This document shows positions 1 to 8,711 of a stretch of DNA of 64,000 bases, one piece after another. The notes beneath the pieces are model-generated. The model saw only the letters and a list, made by a program, of their open reading frames with translations, was not told where the DNA came from and did no database searches. The translations under genes and the position numbers were made by a program. Where the stretch lies: the NCBI RefSeq assembly GCF_010728325.1, contig NZ_AP022570.1, positions 3,162,001-3,226,000 on the forward strand. The letters run 5' to 3'. The number at the start of each line of letters is the position of its first letter. The first letter of the stretch is position 1. This DNA comes from Mycolicibacterium poriferae. GTDB lineage: Bacteria; Actinomycetota; Actinomycetes; Mycobacteriales; Mycobacteriaceae.

Positions 1-944
1 AGGTCGCGGTGGGCCTGCTGCGCCTCGTGCAACCGGTAGCGATGGCTGACGGTCACCGACAGCGTGCCGTCGGCGATGGCGGTGAGCAGTTCGCCGGCCC
101 GCCACGAGAACTCGTCGGGAGTGCGCGTGTAGTGCGCGAGGTTGGGTCGAGTCAGGTAGACCGATCCGGCCGCGTTGAGTCGCTGCGGGTCGACTGGGGG
201 GACGGGCCCGCTGGCTGCGCCGAACAGCGCCAGCGTGCCTCGGACCGCCAAGCTCGCCAGGCTCGCGTCGAATGTCGACGCCCCCACACCGTCGTACACC
301 GCGGCGACGCCGTTGCCGTCGGTGAGCTCGCGGATGCGGTCACCGAAGGCCTGCGCGTCGCCGGCGTCGCTGCCGGGATAGTCGAGGACCTCGATCGCAC
401 CGGCCTGGCGGGACAGTTCGGCCTTGTCCGGCGTCGACACCGTGGTGATGACGCGAGCAGCCAGCGCGGTCGCCCACTGCGTCAGGATCAACCCGACGCC
501 GCCGGCGCCCGCGTGCATCAGCACGGTGTCGCCCTGCTGCACCGCGTAGGTCGACTTGAGCAGGTAGTGCGCGGTCATGCCCTTGAGCAGGGCCGAGGCC
601 ACGGCGTCGGGAGCCACGCCGTCCGGCACGTAGGCGACGAAGTCGGCCGGCGCCAGACAGTACTCGGCGTACGCGCCGGACGCCTTGTCGGTGACGACCC
701 GGTCACCGACCGTCAGGGCGGCGACGTCCTCGCCGACGGCCTCGATGACGCCGCACACCTCGCTGCCGACGACGAACGGCAGCTCCCGCGGATACAACCC
801 GGAGCGGAAATAGGTGTCGATGAAGTTGACGCCGATCGCCTCCGCCCGGATCAGCACCTGGCCGGGGCCGGGCTCGGGTCGCGGCTTCTCCACGTGGGAC
901 AGGACTTCCGGTCCGCCGGTCTCGGCGACTTCGATGGCGTACAT
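1..944 (-). CDS. qor: NADPH:quinone oxidoreductase, zinc-binding-dehydrogenase family (3' end cut by window edge)
   Basis: Medium-chain dehydrogenase/reductase of the quinone oxidoreductase type, expected to reduce quinones with NADPH in the cytosol. Reading leftward, the protein begins MYAIEVAETGGPEVL and has the GroES-like N-terminal half. The Rossmann nucleotide-binding segment is recognisable from HAGAGGVGLILTQWA. The C-terminus lies beyond position 1, so the gene is incomplete. Two further in-frame ATG codons lie at 956 and 953 (MMGPMYAIEV); 944 was chosen because family members usually begin directly with the MYAIE-like strand. It diverges from the ATP-grasp gene at 1001, the same arrangement as I recall for Rv1454c/Rv1455. 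No structural zinc-lobe cysteines are evident, as expected for the Zn-free quinone oxidoreductase subgroup. Confidence 0.88.
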   Translation of the reverse strand, partial: MYAIEVAETGGPEVLSHVEKPRPEPGPGQVLIRAEAIGVNFIDTYFRSGLYPRELPFVVGSEVCGVIEAVGEDVAALTVGDRVVTDKASGAYAEYCLAPADFVAYVPDGVAPDAVASALLKGMTAHYLLKSTYAVQQGDTVLMHAGAGGVGLILTQWATALAARVITTVSTPDKAELSRQAGAIEVLDYPGSDAGDAQAFGDRIRELTDGNGVAAVYDGVGASTFDASLASLAVRGTLALFGAASGPVPPVDPQRLNAAGSVYLTRPNLAHYTRTPDEFSWRAGELLTAIADGTLSVTVSHRYRLHEAQQAHRD

Positions 945-1000
945 AGGGCCCATCATGCCCGCCGCGGTGCCCGGCGCCCCGTCGGTAGCATTGCTTCGCC

Positions 1001-1957
1001 ATGAAGACGGCCCGTCCCGACCTGTTCCACCCGCGGATCGTGTTCGCGGGGTGCCCGGCGTTGCCCGACGGCGACGGTGATGACGCCGGACTGGTCGGCG
1101 CACTGCGTCGCCGCGGGCTGCACGCACGATGGCTGTCCTGGGACGACCCGGCGGCGCTCGAGGCGGACCTGGTGATCCTGCGCGCGGCCTGGGACTACAC
1201 CGAACGGCTGGACGAATTCCTGGCCTGGACGCGCCGGGTGCCGCGCCTGCTGAACTCGCCCGACGTGGTGGCCTGGAACACCGACAAGCGCTACCTGGCC
1301 GACCTCGCCGGCGCCGGGGTGCCAACGGTGCCGAGTCTTTTCATCGCGCCCGGCCAACGCTTCGAGCTGCCCGAGGGTGTGCTGGCCCGGGGCGGCGAGA
1401 TCGTCGTCAAGCCGGCGGTCGGTGCGGGGTCGTCCGGTGCGCTGCGGTTCTCCGAGCGGGCGCCGGCGCGCGCGCATGCGGCGATGCTGCAGGCCGACGG
1501 GCACACCGTGCTGGTGCAGCCCTTCGACCCGCGTGTCGAGGAGGGGGAGACGGCGCTGGTGTTTCTCGGCGGCGCGGCGTCGCACGCGTTCACCAAAGGT
1601 CCGATCCTCCCGCCGCCGGGGGGTGCGCCGGTGTTCGACGAGTCGGGCACCTACGCGCAGGAGCGGCTGTCGCCCGCGGAACCGGATTTCGAGCTGTGGG
1701 ACCTCGGCCACGCGGCGTTGTCGACGGCCGCGGCGCATCTGGGCATCGCGGTGACGGAACTGTTGTACGCGCGGGTGGACGTCATCGGCGGTCCTGAGGC
1801 GCCCGTGCTGCTCGAGCTCGAATTGGTGGAGCCGTCGCTGGGCTGGCGCCAGCTGGACGAGGCGAGCCGGCAGCGTCAGCAGCGGGTCTTCGCGCTGGGT
1901 GTGGAGTCAGCGCTGGAGCGGTTCGGCCTCGGTCCGCTCTCGCATCGACGCCCATAG
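1001..1957 (+). CDS. ATP-grasp domain protein, substrate unknown
   Basis: A 318-residue soluble protein with the ATP-grasp plan of RimK/glutathione-synthetase-like ligases. It has an N-terminal alpha/beta region (FAGCPALPDGDGDDAGL), a central lysine-containing ATP-binding strand with glycine-rich loop (VVKPAVGAGSSGALRF), a VLVQPFDP strand, and a metal-binding-like C-terminal strand (LLELELVEPSLGW). Such enzymes form an amide or ester bond between a carboxylate and a nucleophile using ATP; the substrates here cannot be read from sequence. A TAGCAT hexamer at 986-991 lies 9 nt before the ATG, so the leader may be only 2-3 nt. The 3' end overlaps the convergent ctaA gene by 51 nt, which is unusually long but both frames look coding. 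It occupies the position of the conserved hypothetical Rv1455. Confidence 0.8.
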   Translation: MKTARPDLFHPRIVFAGCPALPDGDGDDAGLVGALRRRGLHARWLSWDDPAALEADLVILRAAWDYTERLDEFLAWTRRVPRLLNSPDVVAWNTDKRYLADLAGAGVPTVPSLFIAPGQRFELPEGVLARGGEIVVKPAVGAGSSGALRFSERAPARAHAAMLQADGHTVLVQPFDPRVEEGETALVFLGGAASHAFTKGPILPPPGGAPVFDESGTYAQERLSPAEPDFELWDLGHAALSTAAAHLGIAVTELLYARVDVIGGPEAPVLLELELVEPSLGWRQLDEASRQRQQRVFALGVESALERFGLGPLSHRRP

Positions 1958-2866
1958 CGCCGCGGTGGCCGCCGTGCAGGCCGCCGCACCGGCGACATGC
2001 AGCGCTACGAGTGCGGCGGGCACGCCGGTGAAGAACTGGATGGTGCCCAGCAGGCCCTGCGCGGCGACCAGGACCACGAGCACCGCCAGCCGGGTGCGGA
2101 CGTCGCGCGGGGCGCGCACCGCCAGTAGCCCGAAGCCCAGGCCGATCACCAGCGACAGGTAGGCCACCAGCAGCGACGAATGCATGTGCACCAGCGTGGT
2201 GATCTCGATCTGCAGGCGGGGCACGGGGCGGTCCAGGCTCTTGTCGCCGGCATGCGGTCCGGCCCCGGTGACCATGGTGCCCGTGACGAGCACCGCGGCG
2301 AGGGCCACGGCGCTCAGCGCCGCCAACCGGCGCAGCGGGGCGGGGACGCAGGCCACGTAGCTGCCGGCGTCGGGTTGCCCGATCTTGACGTACAGCAGCA
2401 CCGCCAGCCAGACCATCGTCATCGATGCCAGCAGGTGAATCGCCACGGTCCACCACAACAATCCGGTGAGGACGGTGATGCCCCCGATCACGGCCTGCAC
2501 CACCGTCGACGCGGGCATCAGCCAGGCGTAGAACAGGACCTCCCGGCGGCGCCGCGCCCGTACGACGGCGATCACCGCGGCGGCTGCGGTGAGCACGACG
2601 AGGAACGTCAGCAGTCGGTTGCCGAACTCGACAGCCTGGTGGATGCCGGGTACCTCGGGATGGGGAACGGGGGTGAAGCTGCCCGGGAAACACTGTGGCC
2701 AGGTCGGGCAACCCAGCCCGGAGGCGGTCACCCGCACGATCGCACCGGTCACCGCGATCCCGCCCTGGGTGAGGATCACCGCCGCAGCGATGATGCGCTG
2801 CACGCGCAGGCTCGGTTCCGGAAGCAGGTCGACGAGCCGCATGAAGAGTCGTTTCACGGGCACCAT
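1907..2866 (-). CDS. ctaA: Heme A synthase
   Basis: Integral membrane oxygenase converting heme O to heme A for the aa3-type cytochrome c oxidase. About eight hydrophobic segments are visible. Family landmarks are GAIVRVTASGLGCPTWPQCFPG near the N-terminus, with the cysteine pair GLGC...PQCF, and conserved histidines in EVPGIHQAVEF, VAIHLLASM, LVHMHSSLL and LVALHVAGA. About 319 residues, normal for the family. The start is uncertain: ATG at 2866 (MVPVKRLF) or the GTG three codons later (VKRLFMRL). It lies downstream of the leftward ABC transporter genes, and the order matches Rv1456c. Membrane segments were judged by eye. Confidence 0.93.
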   Translation of the reverse strand: MVPVKRLFMRLVDLLPEPSLRVQRIIAAAVILTQGGIAVTGAIVRVTASGLGCPTWPQCFPGSFTPVPHPEVPGIHQAVEFGNRLLTFLVVLTAAAAVIAVVRARRRREVLFYAWLMPASTVVQAVIGGITVLTGLLWWTVAIHLLASMTMVWLAVLLYVKIGQPDAGSYVACVPAPLRRLAALSAVALAAVLVTGTMVTGAGPHAGDKSLDRPVPRLQIEITTLVHMHSSLLVAYLSLVIGLGFGLLAVRAPRDVRTRLAVLVVLVAAQGLLGTIQFFTGVPAALVALHVAGAAACTAATAALWASMRERTEAEPLQR

Positions 2867-2909
2867 GTGATGGTAGAGGCTTACTAACTACGCCTCGTAG
2901 TAGGGGCGG

Positions 2910-3701
2910 TCAGGTGAACCGGAACCAGCGCAGCGCGCACACCGCAGCGACCGCCCCCCACACCGCGAGCACGGCCAATCCGAACCAGTCCACGGAAAGC
3001 GTCATCGCCTGCGACAGCGCTTCGGTGAGCGCACCTGACGGGGTCAGTCTGGCGATCCAGGCCACCGCCGACGGCACCATGGCGTCCTCGCCGCTCTGAC
3101 CCTCGACGGTCAGGGCGCCCAGCCCGGCGAAGACGAACCACAGCAGGTTGGCCAGCGCGAGTACGATCTCGGCGCGCAGGGTGCCGCCCAGCAGCAATCC
3201 CAGCGCGGCGAACACCGCCGTGCCCGCCGCGATGATCACCGCACCCAGCGCCAGGCCGGCCAGCGGCGGCCGCCACCCCAGGGCGGCGCCGATGGCGCCG
3301 AGCACCACCGACTGCAGGATCACCACGGTGACCACGGCCAGCGATTTGCCCGCGATGATGCCCCACACCGGCAGCGCGGTGGCACCCAGGCGTTTGAGCG
3401 CACCATAGCGCCGATCGAACGCCACGGCGATGGCCTGGCCGGTGAACGCGGTCGAGATGACCGCCAGCGCGACGATCGCCGGCACGAACGTGGCGGCGCG
3501 GTTGGGTCCGAACGATCCCAGCGGCAGCAACGTGAGCCCGACCAGCAGGGTGATCGGGATGAACATGGTCAGCAGCAACTGCTCGCCGTTGCGCAGCAGC
3601 AATCGAAGCTCCAGCGCGAACTGCGCGGCCAGCATGCGCGGCACGGGGGCCGGACGGGGATCGGGATCGAAGGTGCCCGGGGCGAAACGATTCTCGGTCA
3701 C
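2910..3701 (-). CDS. ABC transporter permease, ABC-2 (daunorubicin-resistance-like) type
   Basis: A 263-residue membrane protein with six hydrophobic segments, starting VTENRFAPGTFDP and containing the typical ABC-2 stretch near LELRLLLRNGEQLLLTMFIPITLLVGLTL. It should form the membrane channel for the ATPase encoded just upstream. The GTG start at 3701 overlaps the ATPase stop in a GTGA tetranucleotide, which strongly supports this start over an in-frame ATG further upstream inside the ATPase gene. Order and strand match Rv1457c. The substrate is unknown; export of a lipid, drug or cofactor would fit the family. Confidence 0.9.
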   Translation of the reverse strand: MTENRFAPGTFDPDPRPAPVPRMLAAQFALELRLLLRNGEQLLLTMFIPITLLVGLTLLPLGSFGPNRAATFVPAIVALAVISTAFTGQAIAVAFDRRYGALKRLGATALPVWGIIAGKSLAVVTVVILQSVVLGAIGAALGWRPPLAGLALGAVIIAAGTAVFAALGLLLGGTLRAEIVLALANLLWFVFAGLGALTVEGQSGEDAMVPSAVAWIARLTPSGALTEALSQAMTLSVDWFGLAVLAVWGAVAAVCALRWFRFT

Positions 3702-4636
3702 GATCGCAACTCCCGGCCGGTCAGATCCAGGAACACGTCTTCGAGGCTGCGCTGTTCCACCCGCATGTCGGTGGCCAGCACGTCCAACCTGGCGCACCAC
3801 GCGGTGACGGTGGCCAGCACCTGCGGGTCGATCCGGCCCTCCACGAGGTATTCGCCCGGCGCGGCTTCGACGGCCCGGTAGCTCTCGGGAAGTGCGGTGA
3901 CGAGCAGGCTCAGATCGAGCTTGCGCGGGGCCCGGAACCGCAGTTGGTTCTCGGCACCGTTGCGGGTGAGCTCCGTCGGCGTGCCGGTCGCCACCGCGGT
4001 CCCGTGGTCGATGATCAGGATGCGGTCGGCCAGTTCCTCGGCCTCGGCCAGCTGGTGTGTCGTGAGCACCACCGTGACCCCGTCGCGGCGCAGCGCGTCG
4101 ATCAACTCCCAGACCACGATGCGCGCGTGGGCGTCCATGCCGGCGGTGGGTTCGTCCAGGAACACCAGCTCAGGACGTCCCACCACGGCACAGGCCAATG
4201 CGAGCCGCTGCTGCTGGCCACCGGACAGCCGTCGGTACGGCGTGCGCGCCGACTCGCTGAGGCCCAGCGTGCTCAGCAGCCACTGGGGGTCCAACGGGTG
4301 GGCGGAGTAGGCGGCCACCAGGTTGAGCATCTCGCCGGCCTTGGCGGCGGGATAGGCCCCTCCGCCCTGCAGCATCACCCCGGTGCGGGCCCGCACCTGG
4401 GCATTGTCGGCAACGGGGTCGAGCCCGAGGATCTCGATGGAGCCGGCATCGGGCGCGAGGAAGCCCTCACACATCTCCACCGTGGTCGTCTTCCCGGCGC
4501 CGTTGGGGCCCAGCAGGGCGAACACCTCGGCCGATCCGACCTCCAGGTCCAGCTCGGACACAGCGGTCAGCGAGCCGTAGCGCTTGCTGACTCCACGCAG
4601 CCGCACCGGCGTCGACGAGCGTTCGCGCGGGGTCAC
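3698..4636 (-). CDS. ABC transporter ATP-binding protein
   Basis: A 312-residue ATPase of the drug/lipid exporter class. The Walker A motif is LLGPNGAGKTTT (about residues 41-52), the signature LSGGQQQRLALA, Walker B VFLDEPTAGMD, and the H-loop VVLTTHQLAEAEEL. After residue ~230 comes a C-terminal regulatory extension ending in SLEDVFLDLTGRELRS, typical of DrrA/CcmA-like ATPases. The GTG start at 4636 overlaps the mptB stop by GTGA, and the stop overlaps the permease start the same way, so mptB, ATPase and permease form one translationally coupled leftward operon. Corresponds to Rv1458c. Confidence 0.93.
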   Translation of the reverse strand: MTPRERSSTPVRLRGVSKRYGSLTAVSELDLEVGSAEVFALLGPNGAGKTTTVEMCEGFLAPDAGSIEILGLDPVADNAQVRARTGVMLQGGGAYPAAKAGEMLNLVAAYSAHPLDPQWLLSTLGLSESARTPYRRLSGGQQQRLALACAVVGRPELVFLDEPTAGMDAHARIVVWELIDALRRDGVTVVLTTHQLAEAEELADRILIIDHGTAVATGTPTELTRNGAENQLRFRAPRKLDLSLLVTALPESYRAVEAAPGEYLVEGRIDPQVLATVTAWCARLDVLATDMRVEQRSLEDVFLDLTGRELRS

Positions 4637-6357
4637 GGGGATTCAGCGTAGGCGTCGCTCCTGGGTGCAGGCCGCGCCGGTGGTGAGGTGGGGTCGCCGG
4701 ATGGCGGAGTGTTGTTCTCGCCGGCTGGGTCTGGATCCGGATCGGGCAACGCACGCCACGGCAGGCGACGGTAGGTCAGCGCCATCAGCACCGCCACGAT
4801 CACCGTGCTGGCCAGCGTCGCCAGCACGATCTGGAACAGCGCGAAGCGGTCGCCGTTGGCGGTCGGCCCGAAGATGCCGACCACCAGCGTGACGACGATC
4901 ACCGCTACCCGGAACTTGGGCAGCGTGGCCCACGCCGCGAGCGGAATGATCGCCCAGAGCAGATACCACGGCTGGACGACCGGGAACAGCAGCACCGTGG
5001 CGCCGAGCGCGACACCGAGCCCACCCACGGGGTGCAGGCGCCCGCGCAGCACCGACAGCAGCAGCCAGGTCACGATGACCGCGATCAGCGTCACGCCGAT
5101 CGCACGGGTCAGCGCCAGCACCGCGGTGGTGTGGTCACCGAGTCCGAGCAGGATGCCGACCTGTCCGGTGCCCAGGGCCAGCAGCGTCGGCGGTGACATC
5201 CAGCTGCGCACGACGTTGGCGGTGCCCAGCGTGAACAGCCAGCCGAAGCCCAGCCCACTGGCCCAGCCGATCAGCGCCATCACCGCCAGCGCCACTGTGC
5301 CCAGTAGGCCACTGGCGGCGGCAAACGCCCGTACCGTGCCACCCCACTGATGCGCCAGAGCCATCGCCACGAACCCCAGTGCCAGCAGCGAGGGCAACTT
5401 GACCTGCGAGGACAACGTGATCAGGACGGCGCCGAGCACCACGAGCGCCAGCGGGGACCAGCGGGCCAGCCCGAGGGACAGGTGCGGCGGTCCCGACGAC
5501 GACCCGCCGTGGGCGGCTCGCATGGCCTCGATGCCGCGTAGCGCGAACTCGGTGCCGGCCAGCATCAGGCCCAGCATCAGCGCCTCGTTGTGGATGCCGG
5601 CCACCAGATGCATGAACAGCAGCGGATTGCAGGGGCCCAACCACAGCGCGCTGACCTCCGCGACGCCGCAGCGGCGGGCCAGCCGTGGGGTGGCCCAGAC
5701 GATGAGTCCGACACCGACGAGAACGACCAGACGATGGAACAGCACGGCTTCGACGATGTTCTCGCCGGTGATGCTCGAGATGCCCCGCCCGATCCACAGG
5801 AACAACGGGCCGTAGGGCGCCGGCGTCTCCCGCCACAGGCTGGGCACCGACAGCGTGAAGACGTGATCCAACCCCAGGCCGGTCGCCGGTCCGACCCGGT
5901 AGGGATCGCTGCCCTGCAGCGAGATCTCGCTCTGGGCCAGGTAGGAGTACACGTCCTTGCTGTACATCGGCGGAGCGATGAGCAGCGGTAGCGTCCACAA
6001 CAGCAGCGTGCGGTCGAGTTGGCTGCGCGTCATGCGCCGCTCGCCGAGCGCGAACCGGCCCAGCATCAGCCATGCCAGCGCCATCATCACCGCACCGGTG
6101 GTGGTCATCGTCAGCGACACCGTCTGGATCCGCGACGGCAGGTTGAGCAGCCGTACCCCGAACGTCGGATCCTGGATGACCGGCCGGGCGCCGGCGCCCA
6201 GCGCACCGATGGCCATGAGCACGGTGCCGGTCGCGCCGAACAGCCGGGTGCGGCGCATCGCGATGAGCTCAGCGTCGTTCAGTGGTGTGCCGACCGCGCG
6301 CTCGTCGCCGTGCCAACCGGCGATCGAGGTGCTCAACGAGGAGAGGCGGCCTGCCAC
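4633..6357 (-). CDS. mptB: Alpha-(1->6)-mannosyltransferase of GT-C fold (MptB-like)
   Basis: A polytopic membrane glycosyltransferase with about 13 hydrophobic segments. It uses polyprenyl-phosphate mannose to build the alpha-1,6-mannan core of lipomannan and lipoarabinomannan in the cell envelope (known for the family). An acidic periplasmic loop with the GT-C-type catalytic aspartate is plausibly around PPMYSKDVYSYLAQSEI. The C-terminal ~40 residues are low-complexity and rich in proline and acid. The start is ambiguous: GTG at 6357 (VAGRLSSLSTSIAGWHGDE) aligns best with the N-terminus I recall for Rv1459c, while an in-frame ATG at 6414 would add 19 residues. Divergent from sufR; the intergenic gap holds the sufR control region. 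First gene of a coupled operon with the ABC transporter. Confidence 0.9.
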   Translation of the reverse strand: MAGRLSSLSTSIAGWHGDERAVGTPLNDAELIAMRRTRLFGATGTVLMAIGALGAGARPVIQDPTFGVRLLNLPSRIQTVSLTMTTTGAVMMALAWLMLGRFALGERRMTRSQLDRTLLLWTLPLLIAPPMYSKDVYSYLAQSEISLQGSDPYRVGPATGLGLDHVFTLSVPSLWRETPAPYGPLFLWIGRGISSITGENIVEAVLFHRLVVLVGVGLIVWATPRLARRCGVAEVSALWLGPCNPLLFMHLVAGIHNEALMLGLMLAGTEFALRGIEAMRAAHGGSSSGPPHLSLGLARWSPLALVVLGAVLITLSSQVKLPSLLALGFVAMALAHQWGGTVRAFAAASGLLGTVALAVMALIGWASGLGFGWLFTLGTANVVRSWMSPPTLLALGTGQVGILLGLGDHTTAVLALTRAIGVTLIAVIVTWLLLSVLRGRLHPVGGLGVALGATVLLFPVVQPWYLLWAIIPLAAWATLPKFRVAVIVVTLVVGIFGPTANGDRFALFQIVLATLASTVIVAVLMALTYRRLPWRALPDPDPDPAGENNTPPSGDPTSPPARPAPRSDAYAESP

Positions 6358-6468
6358 GATGGCAGCGTAACCGCCGAATATTCCCGGGCGGTCGGGGTAA
6401 GTCGATGTGAGCATTGCGACACCCACCGATAAGGGTGCCCTTCCTAGACCCGGTCGGGGAATTGCGTC

Positions 6469-6483
6469 ACACTGGTGTTGTGA
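6469..6483 (+). promoter_or_regulatory. Putative SufR operator, ACACT-N5-TGTGA
   Basis: The sequence ACACT GGTGT TGTGA is an imperfect inverted repeat that matches the SufR-binding motif I recall for the M. tuberculosis suf operon. It covers the proposed GTG start codon of sufR (6480-6482). If transcription starts at or near this codon, the repressor would sit directly on the initiation site. This is a motif match by eye, not a measured site. Confidence 0.7.
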
Positions 6484-7196
6484 AAATCCGTACGCAGCGC
6501 TCGACCGCACCGAACCCGGTGCCGTCGCATGCTGTCGACGGTGACACCCACGGCCACACCCGTGGCGCGATCATCAGGCTCCTGCTGGAATCCGGTCCTA
6601 CCACCGCGGGTCGCATCGGCGACGAACTCGGCCTGTCGGCGGCGGGTGTTCGGCGGCACCTCGATGCGCTGATCGAGGCCGGTGATGCCCAGGCCAACGC
6701 TGCGGCGGCCTGGCAGCAGGAGGGGCGTGGCCGGCCCGCCAAGCGCTACCAGCTCACCGCGGCAGGTCGGGCGAAGCTCGAACACACCTACGACGACCTG
6801 GCATCCGCGGCCATGCGGCAACTGCGGGAGATCGGCGGGGATGACGCTGTGCGCACGTTCGCGCGCCGGCGCATCGATGCGATCCTCGCCGGCGTCGAGC
6901 CGGCCGACGGTGACGTCCAGGAAGCCGCCGAGCGGGTCGCCGATGCGCTCAGTCAGGCCGGTTACGCCACCACGACCACCCAGGTGGGCGGTCCGCTGAG
7001 TGGCGTGCAGATCTGTCAGCACCACTGCCCGGTCTCGCATGTGGCCGAGGAGTTCCCGGAATTGTGCGAGGCCGAGCAGCAGGCGATGTCCGAGGTTCTG
7101 GGTACCCACGTCCAGAGGCTGGCGACCATCGTCAACGGCGACTGCGCCTGCACCACCCACGTCCCGTTGAGCTCGGGCGCGCCGCAGCAACGGTGA
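6480..7196 (+). CDS. sufR: SufR: iron-sulfur-sensing repressor of the suf operon
   Basis: A 238-residue ArsR/DeoR-like winged-helix repressor. The HTH lies at about residues 28-65 (AIIRLLLESGPTTAGRIGDELGLSAAGVRRHLD). The C-terminal half carries the cluster-binding cysteines: C179 and C183 in ICQHHC, C196 in ELCEAE (C183-x12-C196, the SufR spacing), and C222/C224 in GDCACTTH. Cluster-bound SufR represses suf transcription; loss of the cluster under iron or oxidative stress lifts it (known for the family). GTG at 6480 was chosen because it lies inside the operator-like palindrome and gives the usual length; further upstream in-frame starts would run into the mptB control region. First gene of the suf operon, 73 nt before sufB. 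Confidence 0.9.
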   Translation: MKIRTQRSTAPNPVPSHAVDGDTHGHTRGAIIRLLLESGPTTAGRIGDELGLSAAGVRRHLDALIEAGDAQANAAAAWQQEGRGRPAKRYQLTAAGRAKLEHTYDDLASAAMRQLREIGGDDAVRTFARRRIDAILAGVEPADGDVQEAAERVADALSQAGYATTTTQVGGPLSGVQICQHHCPVSHVAEEFPELCEAEQQAMSEVLGTHVQRLATIVNGDCACTTHVPLSSGAPQQR

Positions 7197-7269
7197 CTGT
7201 CCGCCACGCACGACCTCCGGCGCACAGCCCGCGCCGGAGTAACCACCAGAGCAAAAGGAGTGTGTCGCA

Positions 7270-8709
7270 ATGACACTCACACCGGAGGTCAAGCCAGAGG
7301 CGCTGACCCAGGAAGAGACCATCGCGTCCCTGGGCCGGTACGGCTATGGCTGGGCCGACTCCGATGTCGCAGGCGCCAGTGCGCAGCGGGGGCTGTCCGA
7401 GGCCGTGGTCCGCGACATCTCTGCCAAGAAGAACGAACCGGAGTGGATGCTCGACATCCGGCTCAAGGCGTTGCGCACATTCGACAAGAAGCCCATGCCG
7501 TCCTGGGGATCGAACCTCGAGGGCATCGACTTCGACAACATCAAGTACTTCGTGCGTTCCACGGAGAAGCAGGCCGCCAGCTGGGAGGACCTGCCCGAGG
7601 ACATTCGCAACACCTACGACAAGCTGGGCATCCCGGAGGCCGAGAAGCAACGCCTGGTGTCCGGCGTGGCGGCCCAGTACGAGTCCGAGGTCGTCTACCA
7701 CCAGATCCGCGAGGATCTCGAGGCGCAGGGTGTTCTCTTCCTCGACACCGACAGTGCCCTGCGTGAGCACCCGGAGGTCTTCAAGGAGCACTTCGGCACC
7801 GTGATCCCGGCCGGGGACAACAAGTTCTCCGCGCTGAACACCGCGGTGTGGTCGGGTGGCTCGTTCATCTACGTGCCGCCGGGCGTGCACGTCGACATCC
7901 CGCTGCAGGCCTATTTCCGGATCAACACCGAGAACATGGGCCAGTTCGAGCGCACGCTGATCATCGTCGACGAAGGCGCCTACGTGCACTACGTCGAAGG
8001 CTGCACCGCGCCGATCTACAAGAGCGACTCGCTGCACTCGGCGGTCGTCGAGATCATCGTCAAGCCCGGGGGCCGGTGCCGCTACACGACCATCCAGAAC
8101 TGGTCGAACAACGTCTACAACCTGGTCACCAAGCGTGCCCGGGCCGAGGCCGGCGCCACCATGGAATGGGTCGACGGCAACATCGGCTCGAAGGTCACCA
8201 TGAAGTACCCGGCGGTGTGGATGACGGGCGAGCACGCCAAGGGCGAGGTGCTCTCGGTGGCCTTCGCCGGCGAGGGGCAGCACCAGGACACCGGCGCCAA
8301 GATGCTGCACCTGGCGCCGCACACCTCGAGCAACATCGTGTCCAAGTCGGTGGCGCGCGGCGGCGGACGGGCGTCCTATCGCGGCCTGGTCCAGGTCAAC
8401 AAGGGTTCGTACGGGTCCCGCTCGAGCGTGAAATGCGATGCGCTGCTCGTCGATACGGTCAGCCGCAGCGACACCTATCCCTACGTCGACATCCGCGAGG
8501 ACGACGTGACGATGGGCCACGAGGCCACCGTGTCGAAGGTCAGCGAAGATCAGATGTTCTATCTGATGAGCCGCGGCCTGACCGAGGACGAGGCGATGGC
8601 GATGGTGGTGCGCGGGTTCGTCGAGCCGATCGCCAAGGAACTGCCGATGGAGTACGCGTTGGAGCTCAACCGGCTCATCGAGCTGCAGATGGAAGGTGCG
8701 GTCGGATAA
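7270..8709 (+). CDS. sufB: SufB, Fe-S cluster assembly scaffold subunit
   Basis: A 479-residue scaffold subunit of the SufBCD complex, on which iron-sulfur clusters are built in the cytosol. The family core of beta-helix strands is clear, including [19 protein letters not shown] and [23 protein letters not shown]. The latter contains the conserved cysteine that I recall as a site of intein insertion in M. tuberculosis SufB; the sequence here is continuous, with no intein. A strong ribosome binding site, AAAGGAG at 7255-7261, precedes the ATG by 8 nt. sufD follows after 2 nt. Confidence 0.97.
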   Translation: MTLTPEVKPEALTQEETIASLGRYGYGWADSDVAGASAQRGLSEAVVRDISAKKNEPEWMLDIRLKALRTFDKKPMPSWGSNLEGIDFDNIKYFVRSTEKQAASWEDLPEDIRNTYDKLGIPEAEKQRLVSGVAAQYESEVVYHQIREDLEAQGVLFLDTDSALREHPEVFKEHFGTVIPAGDNKFSALNTAVWSGGSFIYVPPGVHVDIPLQAYFRINTENMGQFERTLIIVDEGAYVHYVEGCTAPIYKSDSLHSAVVEIIVKPGGRCRYTTIQNWSNNVYNLVTKRARAEAGATMEWVDGNIGSKVTMKYPAVWMTGEHAKGEVLSVAFAGEGQHQDTGAKMLHLAPHTSSNIVSKSVARGGGRASYRGLVQVNKGSYGSRSSVKCDALLVDTVSRSDTYPYVDIREDDVTMGHEATVSKVSEDQMFYLMSRGLTEDEAMAMVVRGFVEPIAKELPMEYALELNRLIELQMEGAVG

Positions 8710-8711
8710 CA

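Noticed and set aside
1907..1957. Overlap of the ATP-grasp and ctaA genes as a possible misassembly
   Set aside because: Both frames remain open and protein-like to their stops; convergent overlaps of this size occur, so no error need be assumed.
7848..8711. N-terminal extension of the sufD frame through sufB
   Set aside because: The extra ~290 residues are out-of-frame sufB and low in family similarity; SufD of normal length begins at 8712, 2 nt after the sufB stop.
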